From NCBI GenBank assembly GCA_946894095.1, contig OX335651.1, positions 1,324,501 through 1,388,500 on the forward strand: 64,000 nucleotides of DNA, read 5' to 3'. The stretch's first letter is position 1, and the number at the start of each line of letters is the position of its first letter. Positions 42,515-51,765 of the stretch are shown here, piece after piece. The notes below the pieces were generated by a model. The model made no database searches. It saw only the letters and a program-made list of their open reading frames with translations, and was not told where the DNA came from. The translations under genes were made by a program, and so were the position numbers. The DNA comes from Incurvaria masculella. Lineage: Eukaryota > Arthropoda > Insecta > Lepidoptera > Incurvariidae.

Positions 42515-43366
42515 AGGTGGGTACTCATTAGCGAGCTGTGGCTGTAACCGAGCAGTTACAGTACGAGGTTCTAGTGTGTACGCGTGTTACGATCTTCAGT
42601 CACGACATCTACCCGAGCCGCATCACCGAGCGTACACACTAGTGAGCTGTAGCTGTAACTGAGCAGATACAGTTACCAGGTTCTAGTGTGTACGAGATGT
42701 CCACATCACTGTGATCGTAAAGACAAGCCGGAATGTTCGCAGTGTTGGTTTGTAACTCCACGATGTCGGACGAAGTGTCTCTCGCTTGTGCAGCATACAT
42801 ATTTATAGATGCTTTACTTGATAATTCTAAATGGCCACGAAGATGGTGGATTCATCCAATGTATCGCGAAAGAAGTGATCTAATTCATATTTTAAAAAAT
42901 CAACAAATCAGTGGTCATTATAAAAATTTAACGAGAATAATTACAACTGATTTTGAATATCTACTGAATTTAATCGGGCCCAAAATAACACGAAGAAACA
43001 CTAAGTTTCGGCAAAAATCGCACGAAAATAGTTGTTGGCTCGCAGCGCGCAACGACCTCCACTCTCGACGTCCACGAGCGCACTGCGAGCGCTCTTTGAG
43101 CCATGGCAAAAACCGACAATCGTCGGCTCGCTCCAGCCGACGATGTTCCGCTCGCGGCAGGCTCGCAAACTACGTACACACTATGTCTTTTGGTAACAGT
43201 AACGTGCAACGGTTACAGTAACAGAATGAGTACTGTTCGTACATCGGCTCGCTGCGAGCCGACGATGTTCAACTCGCGGCAGACTCGCGAACCACGTACA
43301 CACCATGATTTTTAGTTACAGTACGTGCAACGGTTGCAGCCACAGCTCGCTAATGAGTACCCGCCT
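42515..43366 (+). mobile_element. PIF/Harbinger element, internally deleted, 852 bp
   Basis: Terminal inverted repeats AGGTGGGTACTCATTAGCGA.. and complement AGGCGGGTACTCATTAGCGA.. agree for about 33 bases with two differences. TAA flanks both sides (42512-42514 and 43367-43369), the TWA duplication of this superfamily. Subterminal tandem copies of GAGCTGTRGCTGTAACYGAGCAG occur at 42532 and 42652, with GTACGAGGTTCTAGTGTGTA-like blocks between. It retains a transposase N-terminal fragment and then switches to GCTCGCAGC/ACGATGTTC repeated sequence (43030-43300). Confidence 0.9.
42733..43014 (+). pseudogene. Harbinger-type transposase, N-terminal fragment
   Basis: About 94 codons with the pattern PRRWWIHPMYRERSDL at residues 35-50 and FEYLLNLIGPKITRRNTKFR at 74-93. 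This matches the region before the catalytic domain in PIF/Harbinger transposases (RRWWVRP..NRxR, later FxxLLxLVGPxIxxxxTxFR). The DDE domain is missing; after residue 94 the frame runs into repeat sequence. A second possible start is Met11. The protein cannot be catalytic. Confidence 0.75.
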
Positions 43367-43643
43367 TAAGCCTCCGCTGTGCGTCCGTCCATTCGTCCGT
43401 CCATCCGTCCATCCATCCGTCCGTCCGCCCTTCCGTCCGTCTGTGACAGGACTGTATGTCATGAACCATAATAGGTGGGCAGCTGAGATTTTCAAAGAGT
43501 GTGTATTGGTTTTTCCGCTATAACAGCGAATAGGTAAAGGGGGCCCGCCATACTAAAAACGTAATTGTTTTGTTTTAAATCTTGTACGATGGTACGGAAC
43601 CCTTCGTGTGCTAGTCCGACTCGCACTTGGCCGGTTTTTTATT

Positions 43644-44106
43644 TCAATATTATTTAAAGTCCTACGGATAAATTAATGAACGCAATCATTTTCTTATCAC
43701 TATCATGCACTTTATATTTTTATAATATCCTGCAACACAAAAAAAAAGATATAGTAGATATAGTTGGCAACAACCAATAATCTGCGAAACAACTTGAATT
43801 TTAGAGGTGATTACCCTAAACGTCAACGAGTTTGTGCTAGAGAGGAATTAAAATGTATAACCATTCAAATGCATGATAATTTTACCGTTATTTGTAAGGT
43901 TCGTTGTAATTCTGTAAGTTTTTCATATTTTGTTTCTCTGTTCTACACTATACATATACTGCTTCGTCCTACTACTTTTGCAAAACTTGTGAAATACGAA
44001 GCTGGACTAACATATTTTCTAAGCAATATATTAACACTTATATTAAGTTTTCTATGTTACTCTGTTTGTTTTTCCTGAAATAAATAAATAAATAAATAAA
44101 TAAATA
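43644..44106 (+). repeat. AT-rich stretch ending in an (AAAT)n tract
   Basis: 44080-44104 is a run of AAAT following TTTTTCCTGAAATAAAT, which looks like a LINE 3' tail. The frame 43764-44078 has no reverse transcriptase motifs. It is plausibly the 3' UTR of a decayed LINE, but only the tail supports that. Confidence 0.35.
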
Positions 44107-44339
44107 TTTCATCTCATTAATTTGAGTTTCAGCCAGTCAGGCACAGTCCTCAACGACCCACGTGCTCCCACATACCTTAGAGATAAATTCCATTTCTTGT
44201 CTTCCCATGGTTTACCACTCAGGTCAATCGATAACCTTCTTCTACTGATACCGTCACACAATTCCACTTGTTTTACGGATTTATTCACAGTCAATTCAGT
44301 CCATCTTTGGAATCAATTGCCACCTGACATCATAGCATG
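44107..44339 (+). pseudogene. Older LINE ORF2 C-terminus, left piece
   Basis: An open frame reads YLRDKFHFLSSHGLPLRSID, then FTDLFTVNSVHLWNQLPPDI. The (V)NSVHLWNQLPPDI pattern is the end region of CR1/Jockey-type ORF2. The frame is broken at 44340 by a palindromic MITE and resumes at 50407. It is 5'-truncated, beginning just after the (AAAT)n tract. Confidence 0.75.
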
Positions 44340-44381
44340 TAGTCTAAGTTGTCACCTAAATTGGCGTTACGGCAAACCGAT

Positions 44382-44530
44382 TCAGTTTCAGTTTCAGTTT
44401 CTTTATTTCCTCCATTAGATGTATATTACACACTCGGATTCGTCATTTTTTTTTTCCTGTCGGTTCGATTACTTCTGGCGAAGAAGAGCCGACAAGAAAC
44501 TTCGTCAGGTTGGTCATTGTATTATTATTT
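44382..44530 (-). promoter_or_regulatory. LINE 3' end: conserved stem-loop and hexamer tail
   Basis: In RNA sense, TGTCGG pairs with CCGACA (about 44450-44492) around a loop that begins TTCTTCGC. GTGTGTAATATAC-type sequence follows, then GAAATAAAGAAACTGAAACTG repeats. The same hairpin in family L has GCCAG/CTGGC. LINE reverse transcriptases commonly bind such 3' structures to start target-primed synthesis; here that role is inference. Confidence 0.7.
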
Positions 44531-44906
44531 TTTTCTTTTTTTTTCCAGTGATACTTACAAACTAGTTTACAGTGATTGATTGATTACTACTGCTCACAAA
44601 GAACATTATTATAAGAACATTATATACATTGGTGAGGAGCAAACTCTTGACTACTATAATGACATCTTATTCTAAATTAATAGGAATTATGATCTAAATT
44701 ATTCAGGTGTAAAAAGCCATCGTCATTTTTGATACAAGGTAATATCAAATTAAATATAAGTTATTAAATAAACAAATTCATACTACAATGTAGTACCCAT
44801 GTCAGAAAAAATAATAATAATAGAAAATAATAATAATAATAAAAAAAAATTTAATTGGTAGTACCATGTTAGGTACCCGGTCAAGTATGTAGTCATGAGC
44901 TTTAAT

Positions 44907-47744
44907 TTAAACAAGTTTTCTATCTAATAAGGCTTCCTGGATAGTGTAGTAGCTTTTTTTTATTAATATTGATTTCAATTTGCTCTTAAAACATTTATCT
45001 CCTAATTTCCTGATCTCCTCTGGAATTTTGTTGTATAACCTAATACTATTGCATATAAAACTTTTTGAAAATTTTGATGACCTATGCTTAACATTTTGTA
45101 AATCAGTTTTATGTCTAGTATCGTAGTCATGTACATCAGCATTTAAGGTATTATGGTGCTTATATTTCCTAGCATGGCAGATATTTTGATACACATATGC
45201 GCTAGGTAGGGTCATAATTCCTATTTCGCTGAATACATTCCTACAAGAATCTATAGCTTTCATGCTAAGAATACAACGCAAGGCTCTTTTTTGCAAGACA
45301 AATATTATATTTGCTTCTGCTGCATTTCCCCAAAACATTAGTCCATACAACATGAGACTATCGAAGTAAGCAAAGTAGACAGTTTTTGCAGCTTGCGTGC
45401 CACAGAGTTCCTTGATTTTTTTAATGGCATAACAGGCTGAGCTCAGTTTACCAGCAAGACTGTCTATGTGGGGTTTCCAGCAGAATCTATTGTCAATTAT
45501 TAATCCCAGAAAAGTTAATTCATTAGCCATGTTTAACGATAATTCCTCTACAGTATTGGTTACGTCTTCATTATTTTTACGCCTATGTGCCCCAAGAACA
45601 AAATGCATTACATTCGTTTTATTAGTATTTAACAATAGATTATTGTGTTCAAACCATGATGTGAGCGACTTAATTACTGACAAGAAAACCTCCCGTAGTT
45701 CAATTATATTTTTGTTTTTCAAAACTACTGAGATGTCATCTGCAAACATAACTAGTTCTATGTCTTGCCCGATTGAACCGGAAATGTCATTCACATAAAT
45801 CAGAAAGAATAATGGACCAAGGATAGAGCCTTGCGGTACTCCTATTGTAACAGGGTCAACATCCGATTTTATACCACTGACCTCACATATTTGTTTTCTG
45901 TTTTCTAGGTATGTTTCACATAAACGTAGCTCTTTTTCTCTTACTCCATAATACTCTAATTTTAATAACAATATATCATGTCTTACACAGTCAAATGCCT
46001 TTGATAAGTCACAGAAAATGCCATATGTGTGCTGAGAATCATCCAAAGATGTTAATAAAGTTTTTATCATAGCTGCAATGGCATCTCCTGTTGACTTACC
46101 TTTGCGAAATCCAAATTGTCTGAAATTTAGTAGATCGTGTTTAGTGAAGAAGTGAGTCAAACGTTTTTCCATAACTTTTTCAAAAACCTTGCTGAAAACT
46201 GGTAGTAAGGAGACCGGACGGTAATTCTCAACATTATTGTGACATCCTTTTTTATATAATGGTATGACCTTTGCTATTTTGAGGGAATCGGGAAATGTGC
46301 CATTTTCTAGACATTGATTTATAACTTGTTTTAGAGGATTTATGACACCTGTTAATGACTTTAGTAATTTGGGGGAAATATTCCAAAGATCTTGAGAACG
46401 TTTAGACTTAAGGTCTCTAAGAATGTTTTTAACTTCTAAGTATGTGACAGGACCGAAAGTAACTGATGCAGTGCTACGTGCTGTATAATCCTGCAGGTGA
46501 TTTAATGCTAACTGTGTGTTGGAGTCAATTTTATTTGTTGAGGTTTTAGCCACTGAAGTGAAGTATTTATTGAAGTAATTTGCAATCTTACAACCATCAG
46601 ATACAATGTCTGCCCCAATTTTTAATTTGAGTTGAGTATTTTCAATAATAGGTGCTTTGCCCGTTTCTTCTTTGATTATACTCCAGGCCATTTTAATCTT
46701 GTTTTCGGAATTTAGTATTCTGTCCCTTAAAAACAACTGTTTTGCCCTAATTGTGACCTTTTTAAAAACTTTGCTGTAGAGAGATACATATGACTTAAGG
46801 TCTGTACTTTTGTTTAACTTCAATAAATCATACAATAGAAATAATTTTTCCTTTGAAACCATGATACCACGTGTAGCCCACTCTGCAAACTTTTTTTTGT
46901 TCGATATTTTTATGCGTTTTAGTGGCATATGCATATTTACATAATTCATGAAGGTATTAAAAAACTGTTTAAAAGAGATTTTTTCAGAAACCTTACCAAA
47001 TTCAGTATTCAAGTCCATATTTAAGGATTCAATTCTATGCTTATTTACAGTTCTTGTCACTTTGAATGAATGTGTGACATTCATTTTGCATTCATTTTTT
47101 ACAGTTATCAACTGGGCATAATGGTCTGACTGTATACCTGTAAATACCTTTGATCCATGGACTTGACTATCAGTAAAAATATTATCTATACACGATGCAC
47201 AAGTGTTAGTCACCCTCGTGAACTCAAATATTGTTTGTTGAAGCAAAAAACTATCGAATAAATCCGAAAATTCATGTTTTCCCCCTGCATCTAATGAGAA
47301 ATTTACGTTAAAGTCCCCACATACTATTATTGATTTGCTATTGTTTTTATTAATTTTGTATAAACATTCTTCTAGTTTTTCTATAAAAAAGGATATGTTT
47401 CCTGAAGGAGACCTATAAACACATAAAACAAAGAAGGAATTCATTTCTATGCAGCTTATTTCAAATTCTTTGTCAACTGACATGTTTACAATATCTAGCC
47501 TATTTTTTGCTCTCACCCCATTTTTGACGAGCACGAGCGTGCCCCCTCGTATAAAGTTCTTTCTGTGACTACTGCTTGCAATTGTGTAGTTATGGAGGTG
47601 GTGAGTGTTGATTTCATTTACATCTATCCAGGACTCGCTAACACAGTAGATATCTATGTTATATTTTTTTAATACTAATTCTAGCATTTGATTTTTGCCA
47701 CGTAGGCCTTGAACATTTTGATGGCATACAATTAAATTATTCAT
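44907..47744 (-). CDS. LINE ORF2: endonuclease and reverse transcriptase
   Basis: 945 residues, open throughout. The apurinic-type endonuclease occupies about residues 1-215: QNVQG with Asn9, VSESW with Glu37, YRSPSG (110-115), GDFN (143-146), DNIF (187-190) and SDH (206-208), all the expected catalytic motifs. The reverse transcriptase spans about 485-765: NYRPVSLLP, FGFRKGKST, FCDLSKAFD (Asp579), GVPQGSILGP and the catalytic FADD (667-670), then the FLGLIID block. The C-terminal region ends with SFICNSIRLYNKIPEEIR, the family's usual motif. It nicks target DNA and copies its own RNA at the nick. All key residues are present, so activity is possible. Confidence 0.97.
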   Translation of the reverse strand: MNNLIVCHQNVQGLRGKNQMLELVLKKYNIDIYCVSESWIDVNEINTHHLHNYTIASSSHRKNFIRGGTLVLVKNGVRAKNRLDIVNMSVDKEFEISCIEMNSFFVLCVYRSPSGNISFFIEKLEECLYKINKNNSKSIIVCGDFNVNFSLDAGGKHEFSDLFDSFLLQQTIFEFTRVTNTCASCIDNIFTDSQVHGSKVFTGIQSDHYAQLITVKNECKMNVTHSFKVTRTVNKHRIESLNMDLNTEFGKVSEKISFKQFFNTFMNYVNMHMPLKRIKISNKKKFAEWATRGIMVSKEKLFLLYDLLKLNKSTDLKSYVSLYSKVFKKVTIRAKQLFLRDRILNSENKIKMAWSIIKEETGKAPIIENTQLKLKIGADIVSDGCKIANYFNKYFTSVAKTSTNKIDSNTQLALNHLQDYTARSTASVTFGPVTYLEVKNILRDLKSKRSQDLWNISPKLLKSLTGVINPLKQVINQCLENGTFPDSLKIAKVIPLYKKGCHNNVENYRPVSLLPVFSKVFEKVMEKRLTHFFTKHDLLNFRQFGFRKGKSTGDAIAAMIKTLLTSLDDSQHTYGIFCDLSKAFDCVRHDILLLKLEYYGVREKELRLCETYLENRKQICEVSGIKSDVDPVTIGVPQGSILGPLFFLIYVNDISGSIGQDIELVMFADDISVVLKNKNIIELREVFLSVIKSLTSWFEHNNLLLNTNKTNVMHFVLGAHRRKNNEDVTNTVEELSLNMANELTFLGLIIDNRFCWKPHIDSLAGKLSSACYAIKKIKELCGTQAAKTVYFAYFDSLMLYGLMFWGNAAEANIIFVLQKRALRCILSMKAIDSCRNVFSEIGIMTLPSAYVYQNICHARKYKHHNTLNADVHDYDTRHKTDLQNVKHRSSKFSKSFICNSIRLYNKIPEEIRKLGDKCFKSKLKSILIKKSYYTIQEALLDRKLV

Positions 47745-47824
47745 TGGTATATTTTTCGAAGTAACATTTTTATTATTTATATTTTTTTCTGTCGGTATAA
47801 AACGATCTATATCCTCTGTGGCAT

Positions 47825-49441
47825 TTATTCTAAAAAAGAATTTATATCTTCACTAATAATGTAGCTACTTTCTTGTGGATGCTCTGTGCATGTAGCTATA
47901 AAACGCAAGAACGATGTTTTTATTGTGTAGTTACACTTTTGCACATTTTGCGCTATAAACATGAGCCCCAAGTTACTAATATGACCATTTCTTAAATAAC
48001 ACTGTTTCTCCATAACATTAAGATCTAAATACACAGTATTTGGAACACTATTTGCTAAATAATACACAAGCAAGTTACTTTTGTGAGCAGTAGCATTAAT
48101 CAAGTGTGAATTATGCAGTGTTGCAGAAGTGTACAGCAATGAGCAAACAAATAGTTTAATTTTTCTTTGGCTGCACACCTGAACTACATACTTCACACTT
48201 CTGTAGTAAGCATCAGAGTCCAAATTTGCCTGTGCCGAGCCCGCCAATAAGATGACCACATCGTCCTCTGTCAGATGAGCGATTTGTTGCGGAAAGTCTT
48301 TTATAATTTCGCCGATCCGCGCTGCCGGCTTGCAGACAGCGGTGACGGTGTCCTTTGGTCCACACGAGGTGTGGTAAGACTGCGCCAGGTTGCGTCCGTG
48401 CTCATCGCTGAGTATGAGGACTTTCCTAGTGGATCTATCGGGTGAGCTGGGGGGGTCTACTGCACGCGTAGATCTCGCTGCCGACTGGGTGGAAGAGTTG
48501 CTTCTCCGAGTCAAGGTCGAGTCGTGCTTCGTGACTTTTGGCTCCTCCTCTTGAAATAATTTATTTACCTTTTTTTTCTTGCCATTATTGTCATTGTTTT
48601 GCTTTTGTTGGGAGCGCGGAGGTGTTGCTCTGGTGGAAACCTTCAGCGTGTGGGTGTTCGCCTGTTTCTCTCCCTTCGATGTCTTGTTTTTCCTCTTTGC
48701 TGCCTTCTTTTTCTTCTTTGGAGCCATTTTTGCCGCAGACGCAGATAAAGAAGAATTGGACGGAGCTGTGAGGGGGGTCGCGAGTTGTGCTGTTGACTCC
48801 GGGCGGAGCTGTCGCTCTGGGTGAGGGGAGCAGAGGTCAATGATGCACTCGTTGGGTAATTCTGAAAAATGTGAGTCAGCGGCCGTGTATTTTTTGGGAC
48901 TATTTGAAGTGGCGCAGGTGCACGTGCTACTATTGCTTTCCATCTGCTGCGAGAGCCTTAACGATTGCTCGCGAATTGTCACATTTTTCTCAGTGATCTC
49001 TCTCCGCAGAGCAATGTTTATCTTCGTTTTGGCAGACAGCTGCTCCCGCAGGTCCTGAAGCTCTTCCGAGTCTCCGTCGTGGGAGAAGGTGCCGCTGGTC
49101 TCTCTGTTCAGCTGTAGCTCCAACATCTCTCGCTGCAGGGCATTGTTTGTATCGAGCACCTTTTCGAACTCGGCGTGGTCCTTCTGTAACTCGAGTATAG
49201 TATCCGTCATTTTCTGCTCGTCGGCCTGGAGCTCCTCGACCTGACGCTCCCTTCCAACGAGCATTCTCTTGAGCTCCGCGTTTGTCGTCCACAAACCGTC
49301 GAATGCCAACGAGTTCTCCGCTTGCTCCGCGAGGAGCTGCCTGTTAAGTTGCTGCAGCTCCTCAATCTGCTGCAGCAAGGTCGTCAGTTGGGTGTCACTC
49401 GCCGTGGTCATGGTGGAGCGAGTTTTTCCCCGAGTATTCAT
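47825..49441 (-). CDS. LINE ORF1: coiled coil plus SGNH-hydrolase-like domain
   Basis: 538 residues. Residues 20-165 are heptad-rich (LLQQIEELQQLNRQL, then LREQLSAKTKINIALRREI), a likely oligomerising coiled coil. Residues 238-295 are very lysine-rich (PKKKKKAAKRKNKTSKG), probably for nucleic-acid binding or nuclear entry. Residues 340-510 resemble the esterase-type (SGNH) domain found in ORF1 of CR1-group LINEs: VLILSDEHG (Ser345), LLAGSAQAN (Gly401, Asn406) and NGHISNLG (His487). No zinc knuckle is seen. It is in a different frame from ORF2. The nearest upstream context is the 5' UTR; no promoter motif is recognised. Confidence 0.93.
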   Translation of the reverse strand: MNTRGKTRSTMTTASDTQLTTLLQQIEELQQLNRQLLAEQAENSLAFDGLWTTNAELKRMLVGRERQVEELQADEQKMTDTILELQKDHAEFEKVLDTNNALQREMLELQLNRETSGTFSHDGDSEELQDLREQLSAKTKINIALRREITEKNVTIREQSLRLSQQMESNSSTCTCATSNSPKKYTAADSHFSELPNECIIDLCSPHPERQLRPESTAQLATPLTAPSNSSLSASAAKMAPKKKKKAAKRKNKTSKGEKQANTHTLKVSTRATPPRSQQKQNNDNNGKKKKVNKLFQEEEPKVTKHDSTLTRRSNSSTQSAARSTRAVDPPSSPDRSTRKVLILSDEHGRNLAQSYHTSCGPKDTVTAVCKPAARIGEIIKDFPQQIAHLTEDDVVILLAGSAQANLDSDAYYRSVKYVVQVCSQRKIKLFVCSLLYTSATLHNSHLINATAHKSNLLVYYLANSVPNTVYLDLNVMEKQCYLRNGHISNLGLMFIAQNVQKCNYTIKTSFLRFIATCTEHPQESSYIISEDINSFLE

Positions 49442-50406
49442 GAAAAAGAAAAAATATATATGTCAAGTGATAGATAAAATCTACAGGTGCTTATTTTTAA
49501 TATTATTACGATTTTTCTAATAGTAATCAATGTAAATTAATGACTATTAATCTTATATCCTATATCATGTAGTACATATGGCTATTATACCTACTTATTT
49601 ATAGTCGCGTCCAGTCAGCTGACTGTGTTGGCTATCAGTGGTCTCAGTAGTCTTAATAGGTACCTATGTGTGATGTGTAGCCTATTCCTAGCTAATAGAA
49701 ACTGACTCAGGTCAACCAAACTTAGTTAAGTCACAGGTATATTTGGGTACCTGACACCACAATTAGGAGCCCTAGCTAGCTAGCTCACGTCCCAATGCGA
49801 ATCGCATATGGTGTTGTTTTCACTTCACCGCGACAGGCCTGAGTGAGTTTGAGTCAGTTTATTGGTGGCATAAATAAACATACATAAACAAAACACAGAA
49901 TTACCAGAGTACGTAACCTAGCAGTGTGATAACAATAATGAATAATGAATACAATAAGTAAATCAGTAAAAGTTTATTACTGATGTCAGCTGTTAGGTGG
50001 CAGTCAGGTCAATACCTATGTAGGTCAATCGCCTTTTCTATCATATATAAATCAAGTAGTAGTAAATAGGCATTTGCGACTCAGTCAACAAGTATTTAAA
50101 TATGATTCAAAAGAACAATATACTTAACTCAGAGTTTGACACAGATCGACTGGCGTTTTCAAATGTATGGCGAAATTGAAGAGCGCGCGCAGCGGTCGTT
50201 AAGCGAACTAACATTTGCGAGTCCGAGCTTGATTTGACAGCTTACTCAACGTTGCCGTAAATACGTCGACGTTGCCGTTTACGTCCACTCCGCGTTTTCA
50301 TACAAATCGGAAGTCCGCGTTTGACTTTGACAGCTTGAAGAAGTAAAACCACAGAATATCTAGTAAAAACTTGTATGGAGTTTGGAGAAAACGCCAGTCG
50401 ATCGGT

Positions 50407-50468
50407 TCAGGAGCTCAGCTTCTCTTGATATTTTCAAAAAACGTATAAAATCATACTTCCTCGCAAAA
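50407..50468 (+). pseudogene. Older LINE ORF2 C-terminus, right piece
   Basis: Read in the same direction as 44107-44339, the frame gives SSASLDIFKKRIKSYFLAK and stop at 50466-50468. LDIFKKRIKSYF is the common C-terminal end of these ORF2 proteins and continues logically from ..WNQLPPDIIAC on the left side. It is followed by an AT-rich 3' UTR to about 50700. Confidence 0.8.
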
Positions 50469-50814
50469 TGAGTATTTTCTACCACAGAATAAGTAAAAGT
50501 GCTACGTTCTACTTTTGTCATATTTTAGTTTTATTATCATGTTACACTTTATTAAATGTATGTATTGTATATTTTACTATTGTATATGTTTAATAGATTT
50601 TTATATTTTTAAGTTTATATAACTTTTTTTTTTGCTAACATTTGTCTGCAGCAAATTTTTTTTTCATATAATTAATTTAGAGTAATTATAAATAGTGCAC
50701 AAGAAACAATCTTAGGTTACTTTTCTTTTGTTGCTGACCTGAATATTTATGTCCCATAATCGGGTTGATTGGAAGATATTGACGTTAGGCAATAATTCCT
50801 CCCTTGCATGTTAG

Positions 50815-51126
50815 ATAAGTGCATTTCGTCACGAATGCGAGCTGCTCCATGGTTCGGAATCCATGTAAAACTGTAGGTCCCCTTCCCCTACTAGATGGCA
50901 GGGTTTAAGCCCGCCCGGGTTGGTAAAATCGCATTGGATGAAAAGATGGTCGAAGCGGCAATGAAAAATTATCCGTGTTTTCCATTCAGTTCAATGTAGC
51001 CGTGCTCATAAAGGGAAGGTCCTGGCATGGCACCTAATTCCTTAGGGAATGTGGTGTATTGGGCTTATATCATAACGGTAGTTGTGTGGTATTATAGCCA
51101 TACATGTCAGGTCGCATAAAAAAATA
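50815..51126 (+). mobile_element. SINE, head truncated
   Basis: The junction (TCGTCACGAATGCGAGCTGC) and body are complete to CATACATGTCAGGTCGCATAAAAAAATA. The tRNA head is missing, but the CACGAATGCGAGCTGCTCCATGG junction shows that it belongs to the tRNA-headed group. Confidence 0.88.
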
Positions 51127-51154
51127 ACCTATGTGTATGGGAGCAATAAATCAT

Positions 51155-51175
51155 ATTATTATTATTATTATTGAG
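51155..51175. repeat. (TTA)n microsatellite
   Basis: Six to seven ATT units between two SINEs. Confidence 0.8.
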
Positions 51176-51243
51176 TTTCAACGACATCTACATTTGAAGC
51201 ATTGTAATCAAATTTTGAAAATAATTTAAAAAGTTTTTAGTCG

Positions 51244-51548
51244 TGGTTGATTTTTTCATCTGATTTGACATGATCAGCTAATACCACAACCACCGTCATG
51301 ATATAAGCCCAAAATATCGCATTCCTGAGGGAATTAGATGCCATGCCAGGAACTTCCCTTTTTAAGCACAGCTCCATTGAACTAGATGAAAAACACGGAC
51401 AATTTTTCATTACCGCTTCGACCATCTTATCATCCAATGTGATGGTTTTGACCCTACTACCTAGTGGCGAAGGGGACCTACAGTTTAACATGGATTCCGA
51501 ATCATGGAACAGCTCGCATTGATAACGAAATGTACTTTTCCAACTCTG
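51244..51548 (-). mobile_element. SINE, head truncated
   Basis: A T-run at 51250 then TCTGATTTGACATGATCAGC to GGAACAGCTCGCATTGATAAC. It is minus orientation, tail facing the neighbouring copy at 50815-51126. The tRNA head is absent beyond TCCAACTCTGACC. Confidence 0.85.
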
Positions 51549-51644
51549 ACCTCAATCAAAAATCTGACTCAATTTGAACTCTGTAATTTAACTTGTATTT
51601 GATGAAATCTTTATTTTACTATTTATTATATTGCACTTAGCTTG

Positions 51645-51765
51645 ATTTTCACCAAGTGTTGATTCATTATAATCGTCACTTAAAGGGCCTTTATTACTAA
51701 AGTGCAGATTATCTTGTACTGGTATCGATTGGGAGTTGATAAGAAACGCCCTTTAATGTGAGTAT
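51645..51765 (+). repeat. Interspersed repeat H, copy 2
   Basis: GATTTTCACCAAGTGTTGAT, CACTTAAAGGGCCTTTATTA, ACTAAAGTGCAGATTATC, TACTGGTATCGATTGGGAG. It is one of a direct pair (with 52357-52468) flanking the foldback at 52090-52282. Confidence 0.75.

Larger units (their letters stand above)
42471..43641 (-). repeat. GACG-type repeat split by a Harbinger element
   Basis: The hairpin end is at 42471-42514 and the remainder at 43367-43641 (TAAGCCTCCGCTGTGCGTCC to CGCACTTGGCCGGTTTTTTA). The inserted element (42515-43366) duplicated TAA. Joining the flanks gives the uninterrupted family sequence ATTACTAAGCCTCCGCTGT. Confidence 0.92.
44382..50143 (-). mobile_element. Full-length CR1-like LINE with two intact ORFs
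   Basis: A 5762 bp element on the minus strand: 5' UTR of about 700 bp (50143-49442), ORF1 (49441-47825), an 80 bp gap, ORF2 (47744-44907) and a 3' UTR of about 525 bp. The 3' end carries a conserved hairpin and terminates in tandem GAAACT hexamers (44382-44400), as CR1/L2-type LINEs do instead of poly(A). No stop codon or frameshift interrupts either ORF. The insertion point is exactly defined by the host MITE. Clade (CR1, Daphne or relative) needs a tree. Confidence 0.95.
44340..50406. mobile_element. Palindromic MITE (family F), split by the intact LINE
   Basis: The left piece 44340-44381 (GTCTAAGTTGTCACCTAAATTGGCG..GGCAAACCGAT) and right piece 50144-50406 (GATCGACTGGCGTTTTCAAATG.. to ..CAGTCGATCGGTT) join into the family sequence GGCAAACCGATCGACTGGCG seen at about 13141-13160. 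GAT is present on both sides of the LINE. The right end of the MITE has lost about 35 terminal bases. Confidence 0.85.

Noticed and set aside
43764..44078. Coding relic of a LINE
   Set aside because: The translation lacks any reverse transcriptase or C-terminal motif; only the following AAAT tail suggests a LINE.
45466..45798. 110-codon plus-strand frame
   Set aside because: It is the antisense shadow of LINE ORF2.
44382..50143. LTR retrotransposon or endogenous virus
   Set aside because: There are no long terminal repeats and no protease, integrase or envelope; ORF2 has a LINE-type endonuclease and RT.
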